A stretch of DNA of 8,073 nt, from assembly GCA_024763495.1 (NCBI GenBank), contig JANTFJ010000108.1, forward strand, positions 1 through 8,073. The letters run 5' to 3'. Source of the DNA: Desulfobulbaceae bacterium. GTDB lineage: Bacteria; Desulfobacterota; Desulfobulbia; Desulfobulbales; SURF-16. This document shows positions 1 through 5,650 of the stretch, in pieces. The notes below the pieces were generated by a model. That model had not been told where the DNA came from, searched no databases, and saw only the letters and a list, made by a program, of their open reading frames with translations. Positions within the stretch are counted from its first letter, which is position 1; each line of letters begins with the position of its first letter. The position numbers and the translations under genes are program-made.

Positions 1-144
1 GTCCGAGAATGCCCTTTTCCCCCAACTCTGTGTTATTTTGAAAAAATAATGCTCGCAATATCAACTATATGGCTGTGCTTATTTTTTCAAAATGCCTCGG
101 AGTCTACGCTTACCTGACTTGAGAAAAAATGTCTATTCTCGGAC
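1..144. repeat. Nested imperfect palindrome, possibly a MITE-like element
   Basis: The outer arms GTCCGAGAAT (1-10) and ATTCTCGGAC (135-144) are perfect 10-bp inverted copies. Inside them, ATTTTGAAAAAATAA (35-49) is the exact reverse complement of 79-93 and leaves a 29-nt spacer. There is no reading frame of note. Two nested inverted repeats around a non-coding centre fit a miniature inverted-repeat element or a large hairpin. The left arm begins at base 1 of the window, so the true end may lie outside. No target-site duplication can be checked. Confidence 0.45.
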
Positions 145-150
145 AGCCTT

Positions 151-257
151 CTAGTAGTCGCCGACTTTTGTTTTTGGTAAAAAAATGATTAAATTTCAGC
201 ATACCAGAGATATTGCACCTGTGTTGCACCACAAATTCTAATGTCGGGGACTACTGG
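151..257. repeat. Imperfect inverted repeat pair, GTAGTCGCCGAC type
   Basis: CTAGTAGTCGCCGAC (151-165) matches the reverse complement of 243-257 (GTCGGGGACTACTGG) at 13 of 15 positions, with about 77 nt between. Each arm carries the tetranucleotide GTAG at its outer side, as REP-type sequences often do. The centre is non-coding. It could be a second REP-like doublet or the ends of a small mobile element. It lies directly beside the palindrome at 1-144. Confidence 0.35.
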
Positions 258-285
258 GTGCCCGAAGAAAATGCCCTTGGGTTGT

Positions 286-336
286 TCCTACAGTAACAAT
301 AACATTGTTAAGCAGTTAACTGACTTATTTATTATA
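286..336 (-). repeat. 51-bp dispersed repeat, copy 1 (inverted relative to 4159-4210)
   Basis: Read on the minus strand, this stretch aligns by eye with 4159-4210 at roughly 85 percent identity with a single 1-nt indel. Both copies start ATAATAAAT, contain AACAATGTTA, and end TTACTGTAGGA. In copy 2 the end runs straight into the REPIN-like doublet. Here GTAGGA is followed by a different sequence. No gene overlaps it. Confidence 0.6.
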
Positions 337-483
337 CAAAATTACGACCTAAAATTCTTATTTTTTATCCCCGTCAAGCGAGGACATAACTGGGTGACAG
401 GAGTTCAGGAGTAAGACACTGACATGGGTTTCACAGGTAACCTACTGAAATAGCGACAAAAAATGTGTCATCCATAAAATCTA

Positions 484-555
484 ATGAATGAAGAGGTTGG
501 ACAGTCCTCACAATTACTGGAGAAAGTCTGCGATGACATGGAAGGCAAGTGGTGA
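484..555 (+). other. Possible relic reading frame of 24 codons
   Basis: ATG at 484 opens a short frame reading MNEEVGQSSQLLEKVCDDM and ending EGKW before TGA (553-555). The composition looks protein-like rather than random, but there is no clear Shine-Dalgarno sequence and an in-frame stop lies just upstream at 475-477. It could be a decayed fragment of a larger gene, perhaps from a mobile element, or chance. I do not recognise a family. Confidence 0.15.
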
Positions 556-569
556 AAACGCCGGATATT

Positions 570-610
570 TAACAAACAAAAAGGGCGCTGGTTAAAAAAC
601 CAACGCCCTT
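570..610 (-). terminator. Rho-independent terminator for the minus-strand autotransporter gene
   Basis: The arms 581-593 and 598-610 form a 13-bp stem with one non-Watson-Crick position (a G-T wobble) around a 4-nt A/T loop. Read on the minus strand, the stem is followed by a T-rich tract (TTTGTTTGTT, 580-571). On the plus strand the tail is only TTTA, so the orientation favours minus-strand transcription. It lies about 210 nt past the stop codon at 822 and no other gene intervenes. Confidence 0.65.
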
Positions 611-640
611 TAGATCTGTAAATTTTAACAGTCTTTAATG

Positions 641-715
641 GTAACGCTCACAGGGCACCAAATCTTCCCGCGATCAGCCTGATAACGAAAATCTCCGGCA
701 TCCTGTAAGCAGTTA
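641..715. repeat. Degenerate copy of the GTAAC...GTTAC repeat family
   Basis: GTAACGCTCACAG (641-653) and CTGTAAGCAGTTAC (702-715) form an imperfect inverted pair resembling the cleaner GTAACTATTCAG / CTGAACAGTTAC ends at 2101-2252 and 4027-4126. The right end continues AAATA, as do the copies next to 4027 (minus strand) and 4431 (plus strand). It sits downstream of the autotransporter stop, so it is not in a leader position here. Confidence 0.3.
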
Positions 716-821
716 CAAATACGGTGGTTAACCAGGACAAGGTGAATACCCTGTGGTTAGTTACCTTTAATGATTAACTCTCTAAAGTTGAAAAAAGTAA
801 CAAGATGTTAGAAGTAAGGTA

Positions 822-2066
822 CTAAAAATAGTACTTTAAACTTAATGTGCCGGTGTGAGAGTCGAAATCGTCAGCAAAGTCGTAATCGTAGTCGGCATCA
901 AGACTTATCTGGTCGGAAACATGATACTTCACGCCAATTCCGATATTGAAATGATCTTTATCAAGATCAATTCCATCAGAGTCAAAGAAGGTTGCGCCAG
1001 CTACGTTAAACCTGGCTTTAGTTGTGTGGCGTAAATCACCTGAATATTCATGAGTCCAGGTAAGGCGACCTTTCAGGTGAAGCTCTTCATTTAAGAAATA
1101 TTCACTCTTAACTCCCAGGGTTGAACTGAAAAAGTAATCATTAGAATCTTTCACAGTCAAACCGAGTCCCGATCCCTGGTCACTCTCAGTGTAACCATCT
1201 GCATCAACAGTTGAATACATAAAACCAAGTAAAGGAGTAATAATCATGTTGTCGGAAGTGATTTCATATCCTGACTGTACGTAAAAAGTGTACACATCAG
1301 AATCAGGGTCTCCGGAAGCATTGTAACTGTTGGCACCATCAATGATTGTTCGGTCACTGTCACCATCATTATAGCTGTACATGAAACCGTAATCTATATA
1401 GATACTGCCAAATGCGTTACTGGAGTAAATACCGATGTTAAATGTGTCGATATCGGTATTGGCATTAACCCCGGAATCAACATCAGAATTGGTATACCCG
1501 AAATTTACGCCGAGCAGCCAGGAATCAGACATTTTATGATCATAACCGAACATTAATCCATAGGTATCATAATCGAAACCAAGATCATTGTCGATTTCAT
1601 CCTGATCACCCCAGGTTCCAACGGCAATGCCCCACATCCCAGGGGCTTTTAAAGCGTTTGCTGAACTGGTTGATCCTGCAGGTCCTTCTGGAGCTAAACC
1701 CATTTTTGCATAAATTTTTTCTGATCTCAGGGCAGCCATACGTCCTGATGTTGCCCCGGAGTTTGCTCCGGCGACTGCGTTTCCGGCCGAAACCGCTGCC
1801 CCGACTCCGGCATTAGTAGGATTAGTTGTCTCAACCAGTGTTACTATTTCTGAGTCGGTACTGGCGGTCGGTGTAACTCCCAGGTCATCAAGCGCGGCAA
1901 GAGCTGTAAATGTTGCTGCTCCGGAAGGTGTGGATTCTATAACTTCGGCGGCTGGTGTATCAGGGGCGGCATTAGATGTATCCCACACCGCGTGAGAAAC
2001 CCCGACGCCGCCAACCAGAAGATATGAACATGCCACAGCACTTAAATTTAAAATTTTTCTTTTCAT
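822..2066 (-). CDS. Autotransporter-type outer-membrane beta-barrel protein with a minimal passenger
   Basis: This is a predicted outer-membrane protein of 414 residues. Residues 1-26 are a Sec signal peptide (MKRK, a hydrophobic core, then SHA before the likely cleavage site). Residues 27-143 are an Ala/Ser/Thr/Gly-rich region too short for the usual beta-helix passenger. A short helix-like stretch with RMAALRSEK (109-117) may plug the pore. Residues 145-414 have the alternating aromatic/polar pattern, many Gly-Tyr-Asp strands and the terminal Tyr-Tyr-Phe of the autotransporter beta-domain (PF03797 type). An upstream TTG at 2075 is in frame. I chose ATG at 2066 because an extended Shine-Dalgarno-like GAGGGGTTGAT lies just before it and the signal peptide then starts with MKRK. 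It has its own promoter candidate and terminator, so it is probably monocistronic. The ligand or function of the passenger is unknown. Confidence 0.88.
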   Translation of the reverse strand: MKRKILNLSAVACSYLLVGGVGVSHAVWDTSNAAPDTPAAEVIESTPSGAATFTALAALDDLGVTPTASTDSEIVTLVETTNPTNAGVGAAVSAGNAVAGANSGATSGRMAALRSEKIYAKMGLAPEGPAGSTSSANALKAPGMWGIAVGTWGDQDEIDNDLGFDYDTYGLMFGYDHKMSDSWLLGVNFGYTNSDVDSGVNANTDIDTFNIGIYSSNAFGSIYIDYGFMYSYNDGDSDRTIIDGANSYNASGDPDSDVYTFYVQSGYEITSDNMIITPLLGFMYSTVDADGYTESDQGSGLGLTVKDSNDYFFSSTLGVKSEYFLNEELHLKGRLTWTHEYSGDLRHTTKARFNVAGATFFDSDGIDLDKDHFNIGIGVKYHVSDQISLDADYDYDFADDFDSHTGTLSLKYYF

Positions 2067-2100
2067 AATTATCAACCCCTCTCCTGAGTAAATATAAAAT

Positions 2101-2252
2101 GTAACTATTCAGCTGCACTTCATCTGCACGCGATAAGTCTGTCTTACATAGCATTAGTATGCTTCGCCCGCCTTATCACGCCAGCTAAAGCACATCTGAA
2201 CAGTTACAGGTCGGTGGTTTGGGCTGTTTTTCGCCCCTACCTGAATAGTTAC
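2101..2252. repeat. GTAACTATTCAG inverted-repeat element in the autotransporter 5' leader
   Basis: GTAACTATTCAG (2101-2112) is the exact reverse complement of CTGAATAGTTAC (2241-2252). A third end, CTGAACAGTTAC (2196-2207), pairs with one mismatch. Inside are CGCGATAAG (2129-2137) against CTTATCACG (2172-2180), the small palindrome GCATTAGTATGC (2151-2162), and GGGC/GCCC arms around 2221-2235. In the minus-strand transcript the outer stem would begin at about +1 and close 15 nt before the Shine-Dalgarno sequence. The left end and the GCATTAGTATGCTTCG core recur at 4027-4126 and 4305-4320, so this is a dispersed family rather than a unique structure. Confidence 0.6.
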
Positions 2253-2258
2253 TATAAA

Positions 2259-2287
2259 ATTATATTATTTGTAGCTGTTTCAGTTAA
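2259..2287 (-). promoter_or_regulatory. Sigma-70-type promoter candidate for the autotransporter gene
   Basis: On the minus strand, TTAACT (2287-2282) is followed after exactly 17 nt by a perfect TATAAT (2264-2259). The -35 box matches the consensus at four of six positions. The seventh base after the -10 box is G at 2252, which is also the first base of the GTAACTATTCAG arm. Transcription would therefore start at the foot of the leader stem and give a leader of about 186 nt. Confidence 0.55.
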
Positions 2288-2446
2288 GCCTGCAATCCCC
2301 TTTAACTGTGAACTTTAAGTAAGGTAACAACAACTTAGGCTTAAACTTAAAAGTTATTATTCCCCTAACTACTTACAAAATAAACATATTTGAATTAATA
2401 TACTCATAACGTTTTCTCGGTGTCAAGCAGAAATGTGGGGGTAAAA

Positions 2447-3934
2447 TTAATATTTGTTTTTATTTTTATGAACAATTTTTTGATAAAATATTTGAAATTC
2501 TTTTGTGTGCCTGATTTTTTGCAGATCCTGATCGTATTTCAGCAGATCCCAGCGATTAAAACTTTTTTGACTGACTGACCTTTTGAGCCAATAAACGGCT
2601 TTTTCCGCATTTCCCTGTTTAGCAAATTCGCAGGCGACATTATAGGCAGGTCGTGCCTTGGCTGGAGATTTTTCCGCACTGTCTACCATCATGTCAAGCG
2701 CACTGTTCCAGACTTCATTTCTTTCCACTGTCCAAATTGAACAGCAAGCTACTGCTATGATTACCATGGCAGCTTTGAGTTTCATATTTCGGCATCCTCT
2801 GTCCAGCATGACAATTACACCGGGAATTAAAAGCATGGAAGGCAGGTATGTTCTATGCTCAAAGACAAGATCAAGTGGAATAAAGGATGATTCTATGATC
2901 AGGTTGCCGAAAAACCAGAATACGCAGAATGCGGGAAAAGGGAATTTGCGGGACGCGTATCCTGCTGTGATTATAAATAATAATATAATAATAATTGCAG
3001 CAATAGTCGTGGGAGGGTGAATTAATGATGTTGAAACGGAAAAATCATAGTCAAGATTCAATCGAGAAGGATGCGGGAAAAAGAGAAGGCCAAGGTACAG
3101 GATTATTACCCTGGGTTCGGTCAGTAATCGTTGCCCCAGAGTGAAACTATATGGCTCGTATCCTTTTTTGATGATGCCGGTTGGCAGTATATTGGAATAC
3201 AGATAGAAAAACACAACCGCACCAATTAATACAACCGCACTGTACAGCAGGATTTTTTTTGCCCATTTCCAGGCACAATTCTGGAAGAAAAACCATTCAT
3301 AAAGTATGATAAAAAAAGGCAGCATTGCCGCATTTTCTTTTGTGCCCAGAGCCAGGAAGCCACTGCATGCGCAGAGAAAAAATAAAATAATTTTTGGCAA
3401 TATTTTAGCGGCGATTCGTGCTTTTGCATAACACAACATAGAGCATATGTAAAAAAATGCCGACAGGCTGTTCATCCTTTGGATAATGTAGCTCACTGAT
3501 TGGGTGTGAAGCGGGTTTACCAGCCAGAGAAGTACCGCTATAAAGGGAAGGTATTTTCCGGCCCGATAACTTGAAGTTGAAGGCTGGAGAGCAAGGGTGA
3601 TTTTAATAAAAAAATAAAGCGCAATACCGCTGAAAATATGGATTAGTATATTAACAACATGATACCCTGTGACGTTATACTGATGGAAATAGTAATTTAT
3701 GGCAAAGGAAACCATGGCTACCGGACGTGTCGTCGAGGCAACTTTGAGCAGGTTACTCAGGGACAGTTCCGTCAATTGAATTTGAGGGTTCCGGGGTATA
3801 AGCCGTAAATCGTCCAGGAGAAATTCCCCTTGCAGGGTGTTGCTGTATAATAGAAATGTGAAAATTGAAAGAAGAAAAAGCAATATCCATTCATGTGAAT
3901 GGGGGATGATTTCGGAGTTTTGTGCTGATTTCAT
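2447..3934 (-). CDS. TMTC/GT-C-like multi-spanning membrane protein with short TPR-like tail
   Basis: The product is 495 residues with about ten or more hydrophobic segments, the first at 16-34. It shows the hallmarks of bacterial TMTC-like (transmembrane plus TPR) proteins related to GT-C glycosyltransferases. These are GEFLLDDLRLIPRNP (36-50) with the Asp41-Asp42 pair in the first outer loop, RPV at 70-72, GYHVVN...IH at 90-99, and a late EHRTYLPS motif before the last helices. Residues 427-457 read like one TPR hairpin, followed by the WDLLKYDQDLQKIR end often seen after TPR arrays. Most relatives have several TPRs, so this tail is short. By family analogy it would transfer a lipid-linked sugar on the periplasmic side; donor and acceptor are unknown. 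ATG at 3934 is preferred over the in-frame TTG at 3943 because GGGTTGAT serves as the Shine-Dalgarno sequence. It diverges from the glycosyltransferase operon at 4456. Confidence 0.75.
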   Translation of the reverse strand: MKSAQNSEIIPHSHEWILLFLLSIFTFLLYSNTLQGEFLLDDLRLIPRNPQIQLTELSLSNLLKVASTTRPVAMVSFAINYYFHQYNVTGYHVVNILIHIFSGIALYFFIKITLALQPSTSSYRAGKYLPFIAVLLWLVNPLHTQSVSYIIQRMNSLSAFFYICSMLCYAKARIAAKILPKIILFFLCACSGFLALGTKENAAMLPFFIILYEWFFFQNCAWKWAKKILLYSAVVLIGAVVFFYLYSNILPTGIIKKGYEPYSFTLGQRLLTEPRVIILYLGLLFFPHPSRLNLDYDFSVSTSLIHPPTTIAAIIIILLFIITAGYASRKFPFPAFCVFWFFGNLIIESSFIPLDLVFEHRTYLPSMLLIPGVIVMLDRGCRNMKLKAAMVIIAVACCSIWTVERNEVWNSALDMMVDSAEKSPAKARPAYNVACEFAKQGNAEKAVYWLKRSVSQKSFNRWDLLKYDQDLQKIRHTKEFQIFYQKIVHKNKNKY

Positions 3935-4026
3935 AGTAATCAACCCTTGCTCAAGGTTGCAGATATTGTTTTTTTATGACAATGGTATTGATGGCGCGGG
4001 GTTATCGACCATTTTCTAAAATATTT

Positions 4027-4126
4027 GTAACTGTTCAGCTGCACTCCGTCTTCGCCCATTTTGAAGTCTGCACTTACCTCTGGCTTTTTCGAATAGCATT
4101 AGTGGCTTACTCCTGAACAGCTGTAG
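4027..4126. repeat. GTAACTGTTCAG inverted-repeat element upstream of the membrane-protein gene
   Basis: The left end GTAACTGTTCAGCTGCACT (4027-4045) matches 2101-2119 at 18 of 19 positions. The core ATAGCATTAGT (4093-4103) is identical to 2148-2158. The right end CTGAACAG (4113-4120) is the exact reverse complement of 4031-4038, with weaker pairing beyond it. It stands in the same orientation relative to its downstream gene as the autotransporter copy and would also lie in the 5' leader. Confidence 0.55.
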
Positions 4127-4151
4127 TAAAAAACAAGAAGTTCAGGCAATA

Positions 4152-4178
4152 ATTTTATATAATAAATCAGTTAGTTAA
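4152..4178 (-). promoter_or_regulatory. Weak promoter candidate for the minus-strand membrane-protein gene
   Basis: TTAACT (4178-4173) and TAAAAT (4157-4152) are separated by 15 nt, which is short of the ideal 17. The -35 hexamer is the same as at the autotransporter promoter. It would give a leader of about 210 nt containing the repeat at 4027-4126. The area is AT-rich and part of a dispersed repeat, so chance matches are likely. Confidence 0.25.
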
Positions 4179-4210
4179 CCGTTGAACAATGTTACTGCTT
4201 ACTGTAGGAG
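4159..4210 (+). repeat. 51-bp dispersed repeat, copy 2
   Basis: This is the plus-oriented partner of 286-336, aligned by eye at about 85 percent with one 1-nt indel. Its right end overlaps the first bases of the REPIN-like arm (CTGTAGGA). Two diverged copies in opposite orientation within about 4 kb point to an interspersed element. Confidence 0.6.
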
Positions 4211-4282
4211 CCCAGCCCTCTGGGCGATTTATTCTGTGAGTTTTGCTTCATGTTTATCGCCCAGAGGGCTGGGCTCCTACAG
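4202..4282. repeat. REPIN-like doublet: two 27-bp perfect inverted arms
   Basis: Arm 4202-4228 is the exact reverse complement of arm 4256-4282, with a 27-nt spacer. Each arm has the layout of a REP sequence: GTAG at the outer side, then GGA, then an internal palindrome GCCCAG-CCCT-CTGGGC. Two inverted REPs separated by a short spacer define a REPIN, an element mobilised in trans by a RAYT (Y1-type) transposase in known systems. No RAYT gene is in the window. It is GC-rich compared with its flanks and could also act as a bidirectional transcription barrier between the divergent genes. Confidence 0.8.
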
Positions 4283-4304
4283 GGCTGGGTTGTGGGTGAT
4301 GCCC

Positions 4305-4320
4305 GCATTAGTATGCTTCG
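4305..4320 (+). repeat. Identical 16-nt core of the leader-repeat family
   Basis: GCATTAGTATGCTTCG here is identical to 2151-2166. It is followed by CTGAACAGTCAC (4376-4387) and TTGAACAGTTAC (4420-4431), both near-copies of the family right end. A left GTAAC end is not evident, so this copy may be truncated or interrupted by the neighbouring REPIN-like doublet. Confidence 0.5.
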
Positions 4321-4348
4321 AAGTCCCAAATGAACAAATATGAAGCAC

Positions 4349-4365
4349 ACGGAGTCTCACTCCGT
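4349..4365. repeat. Small hairpin, 7-bp perfect stem
   Basis: ACGGAGT (4349-4355) and ACTCCGT (4359-4365) are perfect inverted copies with a 3-nt loop. No T-tract follows on either strand, so it is not a terminator. It forms part of the repeat-rich leader of the plus operon. Confidence 0.4.
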
Positions 4366-4369
4366 TCGT

Positions 4370-4400
4370 TTAACTCTGAACAGTCACAGTTCAGAGTTAA
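4370..4400. repeat. 12-bp perfect inverted repeat upstream of the GT4 gene
   Basis: TTAACTCTGAAC (4370-4381) and GTTCAGAGTTAA (4389-4400) are perfect inverted copies around a 7-nt loop. It ends 55 nt before the GT4 start codon. No U-tract follows, so it is not an intrinsic terminator in the plus direction. It could be an operator-like palindrome or a leader hairpin. Its CTGAAC half matches the dispersed repeat ends. Confidence 0.5.
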
Positions 4401-4455
4401 GGATAAATTGTTGACCTTGTTGAACAGTTACAAATAGTTGTCTTGGAAAAAATGC

Positions 4456-5616
4456 ATGCGAGTATTACATATAGGGAAGTACTTTCCGCCTTCTGCCGGA
4501 GGAATAGAAAATTTTACAGGTGACCTGCTCCCTGCTCTGCAATCTCAAGGTGTCGATGTCGCAGCCTTGGTACATAATGATTCTGATTTGAAAGGAGAAC
4601 AACAGGAGACAGCCATTTTTGATATTATTCGGGTACCAACCTATGGACGTTTTTTTTATGCGCCGGTCAGTCCTGGCTTCCCCCAATCTCTTAGCAGCTT
4701 TGTCTCAAATTTTCAACCTGATATTCTTCATTTTCATCTGCCGAATACTTCTGCTTTCTGGGCATTTCTCGTGCCTTCTCTCCGAAAAATTCCGTGGATT
4801 ATACATTGGCACTCTGATGTTGTCTCCTCAAAAATAGATTTGGGCCTGGCGCTGGCCTACAAACTGTACCGTCCATTTGAGCAAATGATGCTGTCCAGGG
4901 CAGAGATTGTTATCTGCACTTCCAGACGTTATCAGCAAAGCAGTCTTGTCCTGCGGAAATGGCAGAGGAAATGTGTTGTGGTTCCGCTGGGCATCAATCC
5001 GCAAAGATATAAGGACGTCTCCTTATCTGGTCGGAAAGTTGAAGATACAGTGGATCTTGAAATGGACGAGAAAGCCTTTAATGTACTTGCAATCGGTAGA
5101 TTAACCTATTACAAAGGTCACGATGTACTTGTCAGGGCCGCTGCCCTGACAAAAGGGATTAAAGTTTATATCGTTGGTCAGGGTGAACAACATAAAAAGT
5201 TAAAACAACTTATTCACAGCCTTGGATTGCAAGATACTGTTTTTATGATGGGGTTTCTGCCGGATTCAATGCTCCATCAATTAATTGCGGAGTGTGACTG
5301 CCTGTGTCTGCCTTCCATTGAAAGAACCGAGGCTTTTGGGTTAGTATCGCTGGAGGCAATGTTTTATGCTAAACCTGTTGTCGCCAGTGATATCGCCGGT
5401 TCAGGTATTGGCTGGGTCGTTGATAACGGCAAAACCGGTATTCTATTTCCTGCCGGAGATGCAAATAAACTTGCCGCATCCCTGCAGCTTTTGGCGGAGA
5501 ACCCCAAAAAAGCAGCGACTATGGGGCAAAACGGTAAGAAAAAAATTAACAGTTTGTTTCATATAAATAAAGTTGCTGCTCAGGTTAAAAAAATATATTG
5601 TGGACTGGCAAGGTAA
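4456..5616 (+). CDS. GT4 family glycosyltransferase
   Basis: This is a cytoplasmic or membrane-associated retaining glycosyltransferase of 386 residues with the two-Rossmann GT-B fold. The N-terminal domain opens MRVLHIGKYFPPSAGGIE (Gly15-Gly16 acceptor loop) and contains HWHSD at 117-121. The C-terminal nucleotide-sugar domain has GRLTYYKG at 214-221 with the conserved Lys220, and the EX7E motif from Glu292 to Glu300 (EAFGLVSLE). ATG at 4456 is chosen over the in-frame TTG at 4438 because GT4 proteins typically start right at the first beta strand. The Shine-Dalgarno sequence is weak (TTGGAA). It is the first gene of the plus-strand cluster, with 34 nt to the GT2 gene. The overall look is that of sugar transferases in surface polysaccharide assembly, but the sugar and acceptor cannot be told from sequence. 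Confidence 0.92.
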   Translation: MRVLHIGKYFPPSAGGIENFTGDLLPALQSQGVDVAALVHNDSDLKGEQQETAIFDIIRVPTYGRFFYAPVSPGFPQSLSSFVSNFQPDILHFHLPNTSAFWAFLVPSLRKIPWIIHWHSDVVSSKIDLGLALAYKLYRPFEQMMLSRAEIVICTSRRYQQSSLVLRKWQRKCVVVPLGINPQRYKDVSLSGRKVEDTVDLEMDEKAFNVLAIGRLTYYKGHDVLVRAAALTKGIKVYIVGQGEQHKKLKQLIHSLGLQDTVFMMGFLPDSMLHQLIAECDCLCLPSIERTEAFGLVSLEAMFYAKPVVASDIAGSGIGWVVDNGKTGILFPAGDANKLAASLQLLAENPKKAATMGQNGKKKINSLFHINKVAAQVKKIYCGLAR

Positions 5617-5650
5617 AACTTGTAATTTTCTGCCTCAATTCGGAACAACT

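Larger units (their letters stand above)
2067..2446. other. 380-bp intergenic region, mostly the autotransporter leader
   Basis: No credible gene is seen here. The part from 2067 to 2252 would be the transcribed leader of the minus-strand autotransporter, with the Shine-Dalgarno sequence (AGGAG) at 2081-2085 and inverted repeats at 2101-2252. The promoter candidate is at 2259-2287. The stretch 2290-2446 is AT-rich and I see no clear terminator in it for the upstream membrane-protein gene, so readthrough from 2447 into the autotransporter gene remains possible. Confidence 0.6.
3935..4455. other. 520-bp divergent intergenic region rich in repeats
   Basis: The region separates the minus-strand membrane-protein gene from the plus-strand glycan operon and must hold promoters for both. 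It contains no reading frame that looks real. In order it carries the Shine-Dalgarno sequence of the minus gene (3935-3950), a leader-repeat copy (4027-4126), a weak minus-strand promoter candidate (4152-4178), a 51-bp dispersed repeat, a REPIN-like doublet (4202-4282), another repeat core (4305-4320), two hairpins (4349-4365 and 4370-4400), and a last repeat end at 4420-4431. I could not pick a convincing promoter for the plus operon. TTGACC at 4411-4416 is a possible -35 box without a good -10 box. Confidence 0.6.

Noticed and set aside
1972..2154. Minus-strand 60-codon frame overlapping the autotransporter start
   Set aside because: It covers the leader repeat and the signal-peptide codons in another frame. 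The peptide is not protein-like and conflicts with the supported gene.
2658..3020. Plus-strand 120-codon frame
   Set aside because: It lies antisense inside the well-supported membrane-protein gene and its peptide shows no domain; a shadow frame.
4202..4282. Intrinsic terminator
   Set aside because: The arms are separated by 27 nt and no T-tract follows on either strand. The REP layout explains it better, although it could still impede transcription.
4411..4439. TTGACC as a promoter for the glycan operon
   Set aside because: No reasonable -10 hexamer occurs 16-18 nt downstream, so I did not list it as a promoter.
1..4440. CRISPR array
   Set aside because: Repeats are dispersed, inverted and unevenly spaced, with no regular direct repeat-spacer units and no cas genes.
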